Under the pieces are notes generated by a model that was not told the DNA's origin, did not search any database, and saw nothing but the letters and a program-made list of their open reading frames with translations. A stretch of DNA of 27,210 nt from Patulibacter sp041648495. GTDB lineage: Bacteria; Actinomycetota; Thermoleophilia; Solirubrobacterales; Solirubrobacteraceae. The stretch spans positions 1 to 27,210 of the forward strand of contig JBAZOW010000009.1 in the NCBI GenBank assembly GCA_041648495.1. Reading direction: 5' to 3'. Made by a program: the position numbers and the translations under genes. The first letter of the stretch is position 1, and each line of letters starts with the position of its first letter. Below are positions 21,559-27,210 of this stretch, piece by piece.

Positions 21559-22540
21559 CGGTCGGTCCGCCGACGCGTCGCGCGCGGTCACGCTGCAGCG
21601 GCGACTCGGGCCGCTCGGCGTCCCGGCGATCACCGTGGCGATCATCGTCGCGTTCTCGCTGATGTCGTCGAACTTCCTCGTCGGCTCGAACCTGCAGGAC
21701 ATCCTCCGCCAGTCGGCGTTGCCGCTGATCGTGGCGGTCGGGCTGACGGTGCCGCTGATCATGGGGGACTTCGATCTCTCGATCGCGGCGGTCGCGGGCT
21801 TCGCGACCACCGTCGTCTCGGTGCTCGTCGCCCGCGACGGGATGTCGTTGCTGGTCGGCATCGTCGTGATCCTGCTGGCCGGGATGGCGGTCGGCCTGTT
21901 CAACGGCGTGCTGGTCTCCGCGATCGGGCTGTCGGCGCTGGTCGTCACGATCGCCGTCGGCTCGGTGCTCAACGGGCTCGAGTTCGCGGTCGCGGGCAGC
22001 GAGCAGATCTCCGCCGGCTACCCGGAGGGGTTCGTGAACTTCGCCCGGAGCGACATCGGCCCGTTCCCGACCCTCTTCGTGCTGGCGATCGTCGTCGCGA
22101 TCGCGGTCTGGATCCTGCTCGAGCGCACGGCGACCGGGCGCAACATCCGGGCGATCGGCGGCAACATCGACGCGGTCCGGGTGGCCGGGATCAACGTCAA
22201 CCGGACCCGGATCCTCGGCTTCGTGCTCTGCTCGGGCCTCGCCGCCCTGGCCGGGATCCTCTACGCGGGACAGCAGTCGGTCGCGTACCCGCTGACGGGA
22301 CTCAACGTGCTGCTGCCGTCGTTCGCGGCGGTGTTCATCGGCGCGGCGGCGTTCAAGCTCGGCGAGTTCAACATCCCCGGGACGGTGATCGGCATCCTGA
22401 TCGCCTCGATCATCAACAACGGGCTGCTGCTGATCGACGTGGCGTCGTGGGCCGTCTACATCTTCCAGGGCGCGATCCTGCTGGTCGCCCTGCTGTTCGC
22501 GCGGGCGGTCACCAGCGACCCCGCCGGGAAGGGCCGCTGA
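21539..22540 (+). CDS. ABC transporter permease, RbsC type (BPD_transp_2)
   Basis: This 333-residue integral membrane protein has about eight to ten hydrophobic segments, beginning near residue 28 (VPAITVAIIVAFSLM) and ending near 325. The family motif is seen in ERTATGRNIRAIGGNIDAVRVAGI (cytoplasmic loop that contacts the ATPase) and in GDFDLSIAAVAGF near the start. It should form a homodimeric pore for the ligand delivered by the binding protein. The GTG at 21539 overlaps the end of the binding-protein gene by 20 bases; a TTG at 21548 is an alternative. The downstream ATPase starts two bases after its stop, so the three genes form one operon. Confidence 0.93.
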   Translation: MSALPPSGRSADASRAVTLQRRLGPLGVPAITVAIIVAFSLMSSNFLVGSNLQDILRQSALPLIVAVGLTVPLIMGDFDLSIAAVAGFATTVVSVLVARDGMSLLVGIVVILLAGMAVGLFNGVLVSAIGLSALVVTIAVGSVLNGLEFAVAGSEQISAGYPEGFVNFARSDIGPFPTLFVLAIVVAIAVWILLERTATGRNIRAIGGNIDAVRVAGINVNRTRILGFVLCSGLAALAGILYAGQQSVAYPLTGLNVLLPSFAAVFIGAAAFKLGEFNIPGTVIGILIASIINNGLLLIDVASWAVYIFQGAILLVALLFARAVTSDPAGKGR

Positions 22541-22542
22541 CC

Positions 22543-24093
22543 GTGGGCACCGTGGACGCGGGCACCCCGATCATCCGGCTGGAGGGCCTGCAGAAGCGCT
22601 ACGCCGGGGTCCACGCGGTCCGCGGCGTCGGCTTCGACATCCGGGCGGGAGAGCTGCTCGGGCTGGTCGGGGCCAACGGCGCGGGCAAGTCGACGCTGAC
22701 CCGGATGATCTCCGGGGGCGAGGCGCCCGACGACGGGCGGATCGAGATCGACGGGACGCCGGTGACGATGCGGTCGGCCGCGGACGGACTGCGGCGCGGG
22801 ATCGTGCTCGTGCCCCAGGCGCTGACGGTCGCGCCGAACCTCTCGGTGCGCGAGAACCTGATCCTCGGCCTCGAGCGCAACCGCCGGTCCGGCGGGTCGG
22901 ACGGCGCCGCCGTGGGCGGACCCCGGGAGATCGCCCGGGTGATGGAGGCGCTCGGCCTGGAGATCGACCTGGAGCAGAAGGCGGGAGGCCACTCGCCCGC
23001 CGTCCTCAAGCTGATCATGATCGGCGCCGGCCTGCTGCGGGCCCCGCGCGTGCTGATTCTCGACGAGCCGACGGCGATCCTCGCCGGGGCCGAGGTCCAG
23101 CGGCTGTTCGCGGTGATCCGCCGGCTGCACGAGCAGGGGCAGGCGATCGTCTACATCTCGCACCGCCTGCCCGAGATCGTCGAGCTCGCCGACCGCGTCG
23201 CGGTGATGCGCAACGGCCAGCTGGTCGGGGTCGAGGAGCGGGGCACCTCGGCGGCACGGCTCGCCGAGCTGATGGTCGGCGGCGTGGTCGAGCAGGCCCC
23301 GCGGTCGCCCGACGCGGCGCGGGCCGCGCGGGGCGACGTCGTGCTCGACGTCCGCGGGCTTGCGCGGCGGCCGAAGGTGCCGGCCACGGACCTCACCGTG
23401 CGGGCGGGCGAGATCGTCGCGCTGGCCGGCCTGGTCGGGGCGGGGCGGACCAGTCTGCTCCGGACGATCGTCGGGCTCGATCCGGCCGACGCGGGCGAGG
23501 TCCGCGTCGCGGACCGGGTCGTGACCCCGCGCACGCCGCGGCAGGCGATCGACGCGGGGATCGCGCACATCCCGGAGGACCGGGCGCGGCTGGCGATCGT
23601 CCCGCGGATGACGGTTGCCGAGAACGTCGCGCTGCCGCACCGGCGCGTCGGCCGCCGCGTCCCGTGGTTGCCGTTGATCACCCCCGGCCGGCAGCGGCGG
23701 GCGGTGCAGGGGACCCTCGCCGACCTGCAGATCGAGCCGGCGCACGCCGCGGAGCTCCCCGCGGGGGGCCTGAGCGGCGGCAACCAGCAGAAGGCGGTGC
23801 TGGCCCGCTGGCTGATGAGCGACGCCCGGGTCTTCGTCTTCGACGAGCCGACCGAGGGCATCGATGTCGCGGCCCGGGCTCAGGTCCACAGCCTGATCCG
23901 CGGTCTGGCCGATCGCGGCGCGGCCGTCCTGCTGTCGTCCTCGGACGTCGAGGAGGTCGCGTTGATGGCCGACCGCGTGCTGGTGCTGCGGCACGGCCGG
24001 ATCGACGCGGAGCTCGAGGGCGACGACGTCAACGAGACGACGATCGGGCTGGCGTCGCTCGGCGAGCGACGCGACGAGCCGGTGGCGCCGTAG
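22543..24093 (+). CDS. ABC transporter double ATPase, RbsA/MglA type
   Basis: This 516-residue protein has two nucleotide-binding domains. The first has Walker A GANGAGKST at 43-51 and Walker B VLILDEPTAIL, but where the signature (LSxGxQ) should be it reads GGHSPAVLKLIMIGAGLL, a marked departure. The second has GLVGAGRTSLL (Arg for the Walker Lys, usual in this family), a normal signature LSGGNQQKAVLARWL, and Walker B VFVFDEPTEGID. Only some composite ATP sites would then be active, as is typical of the RbsA type, though the first signature is more altered than usual. The start GTG 22543 is two bases after the permease stop; another GTG at 22552 is possible. A hairpin terminator lies after the stop. 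It completes the second importer of the window. Confidence 0.93.
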   Translation: MGTVDAGTPIIRLEGLQKRYAGVHAVRGVGFDIRAGELLGLVGANGAGKSTLTRMISGGEAPDDGRIEIDGTPVTMRSAADGLRRGIVLVPQALTVAPNLSVRENLILGLERNRRSGGSDGAAVGGPREIARVMEALGLEIDLEQKAGGHSPAVLKLIMIGAGLLRAPRVLILDEPTAILAGAEVQRLFAVIRRLHEQGQAIVYISHRLPEIVELADRVAVMRNGQLVGVEERGTSAARLAELMVGGVVEQAPRSPDAARAARGDVVLDVRGLARRPKVPATDLTVRAGEIVALAGLVGAGRTSLLRTIVGLDPADAGEVRVADRVVTPRTPRQAIDAGIAHIPEDRARLAIVPRMTVAENVALPHRRVGRRVPWLPLITPGRQRRAVQGTLADLQIEPAHAAELPAGGLSGGNQQKAVLARWLMSDARVFVFDEPTEGIDVAARAQVHSLIRGLADRGAAVLLSSSDVEEVALMADRVLVLRHGRIDAELEGDDVNETTIGLASLGERRDEPVAP

Positions 24094-24111
24094 CTCCGGC
24101 GCGCGGGCGCG

Positions 24112-24142
24112 ACGGCTCCGTCCCGCGGTGGGGCGGAGCCGT
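24112..24142. terminator. Bidirectional hairpin between ABC operon 2 and the second TetR gene
   Basis: ACGGCTCCGTCCC at 24112-24124 pairs with 24130-24142 (one G-U pair) around a 5-base loop in the 63-bp convergent gap. It probably ends both transcripts. Confidence 0.7.
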
Positions 24143-24156
24143 GCCCGGGCCGGAGG

Positions 24157-24762
24157 TCAGCGCACGAGCAGGCCGTTGAGGGCGATGTCGGCGAACATGT
24201 CGCCGACCTCCTCGGCCGAGAGCGCCCCGTCGGCGCGGAACCAGGTGTAGCCCCAGTTGGCCATCGCGAGGATCGCCTTCGCGGCGATCCGCGGGGGACC
24301 GGCGACGAACGTGCCCGCGCTGGTGCCGTCGGCGATCACGCTCTGGACCATCTTCTCGTAGAAGTCGCGCTTGAGCACGATCTCGTTCCAGCGGTCGCCG
24401 CTCAGCGCCCGGTGCTCGGCGAGGAAGACCGTCACCCCGTCCTGGTGCCGACCGACGAAGCCCATCGCCACGCGGAGGATCCCGCGCAGCTTCTCCTCCG
24501 CGGGGGCCGACGACGAGAAGACGGTCATCGTCGACGCGATCAGCTCGTCGACCATCTGCTCGTGGATCGCGAACAGCAGGTCCTCCTTCTTGCGCACGTG
24601 GTGGTAGAGGCTGGGCTTGCGCATGCCCAGCGCGTTCGCCACGTCCGTCATCGAGGCCCCGTGGTAGCCGCGCTCGCTGAACACCCGCGTCGCGGCCTGG
24701 ACGATGTCGTCCCGGACCGGGCCGGGGAGCGGAGGGGGGTTCTTGGCCGGTGCCTTCGACAT
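24157..24762 (-). CDS. TetR/AcrR family transcriptional regulator 2
   Basis: This 201-residue regulator has the helix-turn-helix domain at about 17-63 (DDIVQAATRVFSERGYHGAS, LGMRKPSLYHHVRKKEDLL) and a helical ligand-binding domain. It resembles the TetR at 8900-9532 over its full length, with the recognition helix segment GMRKPSLYHHV identical, so both may bind similar DNA. The ATG at 24762 is chosen; a GTG one codon earlier (24765) is also possible. No real ribosome site is visible, and TAGGAT (24779 to 24774) is placed so that the mRNA could be leaderless. The symmetric shared-motif site 6 lies between it and the divergent SnoaL-like gene, a usual place for autoregulation. Confidence 0.92.
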   Translation of the reverse strand: MSKAPAKNPPPLPGPVRDDIVQAATRVFSERGYHGASMTDVANALGMRKPSLYHHVRKKEDLLFAIHEQMVDELIASTMTVFSSSAPAEEKLRGILRVAMGFVGRHQDGVTVFLAEHRALSGDRWNEIVLKRDFYEKMVQSVIADGTSAGTFVAGPPRIAAKAILAMANWGYTWFRADGALSAEEVGDMFADIALNGLLVR

Positions 24763-24773
24763 CACGCGGGGCG

Positions 24774-24779
24774 ATCCTA
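24774..24779 (-). promoter_or_regulatory. -10-like TAGGAT of the second TetR gene
   Basis: On the minus strand TAGGAT lies 8 bases before GTG 24765 and 11 before ATG 24762, so the transcript would start at or very close to the start codon. Confidence 0.45.
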
Positions 24780-24807
24780 ACGGAGCCTTTTCGGCCCCCC
24801 GGCCGCG

Positions 24808-24823
24808 CTAGCGGATCCGCGAG
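24808..24823. promoter_or_regulatory. Shared 16-bp semi-palindrome, site 6 (most symmetric copy)
   Basis: CTAGCGGATCCGCGAG is an almost perfect palindrome (one mismatched pair; the core GCGGATCCGC is perfect). It lies in the divergent region between TetR 2 and the SnoaL-like gene, 28 bp from a -10-like hexamer on either side (TAGGAT on the minus strand, CAATCT at 24852 on the plus strand). Confidence 0.6.
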
Positions 24824-24907
24824 CGTGGTTCGGATCGCCCGTGGCGACTGGCAATCTGTGGACGGCCGCGCGGTACCGCGGGACCGAGTCGAGGAGGACG
24901 GAGAGCG

Positions 24908-25360
24908 ATGACCACCGAGATCGATCGACTGCTGGCGGAGCGGGCGTGCGAGCGCCTGCTGGTCGAGTACTGCCGGCGCGTCGACTACGGCGAGGCGGAC
25001 CGGATCGCCGACCTGTTCGTCGCGGACGGCGTCTGGACCGGTGTCGACCTGGTGCTCGACGGCCAGGACGAGATCCGCGGCTGGTTCGCGCGGCGGGCCG
25101 CGCTCGACCGGCGCGTCTCGCGTCACGTCTGCACCAACGTCGGGATCACGCTCGACGGACCGGACCGGGCCGACGTGCTCTCCTACCTGATCAACTACCG
25201 CTTCGACCGCGAGGAGGGCGACCGGCGGATGCCCGTGCCGGTCGACGCGCCGAAGTTCGTCGGGGAGTGCCGGGACCAGCTGGTCCGGACGCCCGAGGGG
25301 TGGCGGTTCGCGCGGCGGACGGTCAGCGTCGCCTTCGCCCGGGCCTCGAAGCCGCGGTAA
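24908..25360 (+). CDS. SnoaL-like / NTF2-fold protein
   Basis: This 150-residue protein has the pattern of the SnoaL_4 group: LVEYCRRVDYGEADRIADLFVADGVW near residues 18-43, DEIRGWFARR, SRHVCTNVGITLDGPDRADVLSY, and a closing strand VRTPEGWRFARRTVSVAF. The fold is a cone with a pocket; members include polyketide cyclases, dehydratases, isomerases and the small subunits of ring-hydroxylating dioxygenases. Tyr/Asp near the first helix (YCRRVD) often line the active site. It may isomerise, dehydrate or simply bind an intermediate of the pathway. A strong GGAGGACGGAGAG precedes the ATG. It is divergent from TetR 2 and is a likely target of it. Confidence 0.85.
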   Translation: MTTEIDRLLAERACERLLVEYCRRVDYGEADRIADLFVADGVWTGVDLVLDGQDEIRGWFARRAALDRRVSRHVCTNVGITLDGPDRADVLSYLINYRFDREEGDRRMPVPVDAPKFVGECRDQLVRTPEGWRFARRTVSVAFARASKPR

Positions 25361-25389
25361 CCCCTGGGCCGCCGCTCGCGCGGGCGGGA

Positions 25390-25405
25390 TTGGCGGATCT
25401 GTCAG
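25390..25405 (+). promoter_or_regulatory. Shared 16-bp semi-palindrome, site 7 (upstream of DUF6285-like operon)
   Basis: TTGGCGGATCTGTCAG ends 23 bases before TCTGAT (25429-25434), the same distance as at sites 1 and 2. Its centre is near -43 of the predicted transcription start. Confidence 0.5.
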
Positions 25406-25428
25406 TGGCGCGGAGGCGTCGGAACCGG

Positions 25429-25434
25429 TCTGAT
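25429..25434 (+). promoter_or_regulatory. -10-like TCTGAT, close to a leaderless start
   Basis: TCTGAT ends eight bases before the GTG at 25443, which leaves almost no leader. The GGGG in between is too close to the start to be a good ribosome site. Confidence 0.4.
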
Positions 25435-25442
25435 GGGGCATC

Positions 25443-25856
25443 GTGTTCAACGCGCTGAGAACTGACGAGCTGCTGCTCGGGATCGCCCGGATCCTGCGGA
25501 GGGCGGCGGCGTCCGAGGGACCACTCGACGGCTTCGAACGGAGCCTGGCCCTCAGCGCGACCTCGGTCGCGCGGCTCTTGGCCAGCGAGCAGCGCGCCCT
25601 GCCGGGGATCGAGACCGAGACGCGCCGCCGGCTCGACCTTGCGCTCGCCGCCGACGCCCGCCCGCTGGCCGTCGCGTCACGGGCGCAGATCGCCCAGGCC
25701 CCCGACGCCGCCGCGCTCGGCGAGGTCCTGACGGCGCTGCTCGCGGACCTGCCCCGTCCCGACCCGTTGCGCTCGGCGGTGCAGGGTGCGCTGCGCTGGA
25801 TGGCCGACGCCGAGGTCGCCGCGCTGGCCGCCGGCCCGGAAGGGGTGCCCGCGTGA
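25443..25856 (+). CDS. DUF6285-like small protein
   Basis: This 137-residue protein is mostly helical by composition. The segments ELLLGIARILRRAA and FERSLALSATSVARLLASEQ match the usual pattern of DUF6285 proteins, which are often found next to an APH-type phosphotransferase and acyl-CoA dehydrogenases; the naming comes from this pattern and from the neighbour. No catalytic motif, signal peptide or membrane segment is seen. Its function is unknown; a role as partner or stabiliser of the phosphotransferase is plausible. The GTG at 25443 is chosen as the only good start. Its stop overlaps the GTG of the next gene (GTGA at 25853-25856). Confidence 0.78.
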   Translation: MFNALRTDELLLGIARILRRAAASEGPLDGFERSLALSATSVARLLASEQRALPGIETETRRRLDLALAADARPLAVASRAQIAQAPDAAALGEVLTALLADLPRPDPLRSAVQGALRWMADAEVAALAAGPEGVPA

Positions 25857-26881
25857 GCGCCGCCGGGGAGCAGGCCGCGGCGCTGCTGCGGTCGCTGCGC
25901 GGCTCGACGCTCGACGGGGTCGGCGATCCCGTCCGGATCCGGGCGATCGAGCAGCTCGAGGGCGGCTGGTCCCGACACTCGTACGTCGCGACCGTCGAGG
26001 ACGCCGACGGATCGACCCGGCGACTGATCGTGCGGGTTCGCCCCGAGGACACGGTGCTCGACAGCGATCTCGAGACCGAGTTCCGGACCTACCTGGCGCT
26101 CGCCGACGAGCCGCTTGCGACGCCGCGGGTGTACAGCTACGAGCCTGCGCGGGAGACGCCGTTCGGCGGGCCGTTCTTCACGATGGAGTTCCGCTCCGGT
26201 GCGGCCGCCAACGTCTGGCGCGCCCCCGACCGTGCGGAGCTGGAGGCGGACTGGAACGGCGACCGCGCGATCGCCACGGACTTCGTCGACCAGCTCGCGT
26301 CGCTGCACCAGGTGCCGACGGGGCCGTTGGACGGGGTGCTCGAGACCCGCGACTTCGCGGCCAGCGTCGACCGCTGGCAGGAGCTCTACGAGCGGGTCCG
26401 GGTGGTCCGCGATCCGATCGTCGACGAGGCCTACGCGTGGGTCCGCGACCGCGTGCCGACGCCGGTCGCCCCGGCGCTGGTGCACGGCGACTACCGGATC
26501 GGCAACTGCCTGGTCGACCGCGGGCGGATCAGCGCGGTGATCGACTGGGAGCTGGCCTATGTCGGCGATCCGCGGTTCGACCTCGGCTACCTGTCGCAGC
26601 CGTACGAGACCGGCAAGTTCACCCGTCCGGGATCGGCGCTGCTCGGTGCGGTCGCCGACCGCGAGTGGCTGTTCGCGCGCTACGAGCAGCGGACCGGCGC
26701 CGCCGTCGACCGCGAGGTGGTGCGGACCTACACGGCGCTCGGCGCGCTGATGCTGATCGCGATCATGTCGGTCGGCGTGCGGGTCTACGCCGACGGCGGC
26801 ACCGACGACATCCGGATGGCCTGGTCGCGGTTCGTCTTCCCCGGGCTGCGGCAGGATCTCGCCGGCCTGATGGACTGGTAG
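25853..26881 (+). CDS. APH-family phosphotransferase (ACAD10/FadE36-like context)
   Basis: This 342-residue kinase-fold protein has the catalytic loop VHGDYRIGNCLVD (Asp213, Asn218) and the metal motif VIDWELAYVGDPRFDLGYL (Asp231), both typical of the aminoglycoside/choline-kinase superfamily. The N-terminal lobe has a Gly-rich turn (LEGGWSRHSY) and RLIVRVRPED in the place of the ATP-binding lysine strand. In catabolic clusters of actinobacteria such proteins are linked to acyl-CoA metabolism, for example phosphorylation of hydroxyacyl chains before removal of phosphate (as proposed for ACAD10/11); a drug-resistance role is unlikely in this setting. Start GTG 25853 is set by the four-base overlap. 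The MFS gene follows after four bases, so all three are one operon. Confidence 0.9.
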   Translation: MSAAGEQAAALLRSLRGSTLDGVGDPVRIRAIEQLEGGWSRHSYVATVEDADGSTRRLIVRVRPEDTVLDSDLETEFRTYLALADEPLATPRVYSYEPARETPFGGPFFTMEFRSGAAANVWRAPDRAELEADWNGDRAIATDFVDQLASLHQVPTGPLDGVLETRDFAASVDRWQELYERVRVVRDPIVDEAYAWVRDRVPTPVAPALVHGDYRIGNCLVDRGRISAVIDWELAYVGDPRFDLGYLSQPYETGKFTRPGSALLGAVADREWLFARYEQRTGAAVDREVVRTYTALGALMLIAIMSVGVRVYADGGTDDIRMAWSRFVFPGLRQDLAGLMDW

Positions 26882-26885
26882 CCGG

Positions 26886-27210
26886 GTGACCCGCTCCACG
26901 GCGATCGTCGTGGTCGCGGCGGTCGCCTTCGGCCTGGTCCTGCTCCAGACGACGGCGGTCAACCTGGCGCTGCCGGCGATCCGCGACGCGCTCGACGCCG
27001 ACGTCGACGGGCTGCAGTGGTGCGCGTCGGCCTACGCGGTGATCGTCGCCAGCACGCTGCTGCCGGCCGGCGTGGTCTGCGACCGGATCGGGGCGTCCCG
27101 CGGGCTCGCGATCGGCCTGGTCGTGCTGATCGCCGGGGCGGTCGTCTCGTCGTCGGCCCCGAGCGTCGCGGTGATCGTCGTCGGCCAGGGGATCGCGGGC
27201 CTCGGCGCGG
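26886..27210 (+). CDS. MFS transporter, DHA2 (EmrB/QacA) type, N-terminal part
   Basis: The gene starts with GTG at 26886, four bases after the phosphotransferase stop, and runs off the right edge with 108 codons visible. The translation shows a first membrane segment (IVVVAAVAFGLVLLQTTAVNL), NLALPAIRDAL and LQWCASAYAVIVAST, the typical opening of the 14-segment DHA2 drug/proton antiporters, and then VCDRIGASRG, the loop between segments 2 and 3 with its conserved D-R-x-G pattern. It may export a toxic intermediate or import a substrate. The very tight spacing shows it is co-transcribed with the two genes before it. Confidence 0.88.
   Translation, partial: MTRSTAIVVVAAVAFGLVLLQTTAVNLALPAIRDALDADVDGLQWCASAYAVIVASTLLPAGVVCDRIGASRGLAIGLVVLIAGAVVSSSAPSVAVIVVGQGIAGLGA

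Noticed and set aside
23431..23472. Arg instead of Lys in the second Walker A of the RbsA-type ATPase as a loss of function
   Set aside because: This change is normal for the second domain of RbsA/MglA-type proteins.
24029..26962. A 977-codon minus-strand open frame on the right side
   Set aside because: It is a GC-driven shadow opposite the SnoaL, DUF6285, phosphotransferase and part of the TetR region; low-complexity sequence rich in Arg, Asp and Pro.
1..27210. tRNA, rRNA, CRISPR, insertion sequences, phage or conjugation genes
   Set aside because: Looked for by eye and not seen; no regular repeat spacing, no transposase or integrase motifs.

Overview
The window is very GC-rich DNA with dense, overlapping genes, GTG starts, no insertion sequences, no RNA genes and no CRISPR. 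The mix of genes fits a soil-type high-GC actinobacterium. A deep-branching group such as Thermoleophilia/Solirubrobacterales is my best guess, but this is inference from gene content and composition and was not tested.

Layout. (1) 1-2048, minus: a Cys-rich ribose-type substrate-binding lipoprotein and its ABC ATPase, which runs off the left edge. (2) 2330-6678, minus: a hydantoinase/oxoprolinase/acetone-carboxylase type A-B pair, whose B subunit carries a C-terminal Cys-cluster tail. (3) 6859-8813, plus, divergent: an SDR of the MFE-2 type and a quinone-oxidoreductase-type MDR. (4) 8900-11195: a TetR regulator and a CaiC-like acyl-CoA ligase. (5) 11310-16752: an eight-gene operon with a 2-oxoacid dehydrogenase E1 alpha and beta, a free-standing lipoyl protein, an E2 catalytic domain, two CoA-transferase-family subunits and two hot-dog (MaoC-like) proteins, closed by a clear Rho-independent terminator. 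(6) 16944-18304: a NarL-type response regulator and a soluble kinase without a sensor domain. (7) 18355-20002: two SDR dehydrogenases, convergent. (8) 20359-24093: a complete second ribose-type ABC importer (binding protein, permease, ATPase). (9) 24157-24762, minus: a second TetR closely similar to the first. (10) 24908 to the right edge: a SnoaL-like protein, a DUF6285-like protein, an APH-type phosphotransferase and the start of an MFS exporter.

Taken together this looks like a catabolic island for an unidentified small organic compound: uptake by ABC importers, activation by ligase and carboxylase-type enzymes, oxidation by SDR/MDR enzymes, then CoA-ester chemistry (2-oxoacid dehydrogenase, hydratase, CoA-transferase or hydrolase). 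The substrate cannot be read from the sequence.

The two most notable observations are: (a) a 16-bp semi-palindrome, consensus CTRGCGGWTYSGNSAG, found in seven intergenic regions that together front most of these operons, four times at 23-24 bp upstream of a -10-like hexamer, which suggests a shared local regulon; and (b) a split E2 in the 2-oxoacid dehydrogenase operon, with the lipoyl domain as a separate 76-residue protein, no visible peripheral-subunit-binding domain, and Thr in place of the usual active-site Asp.
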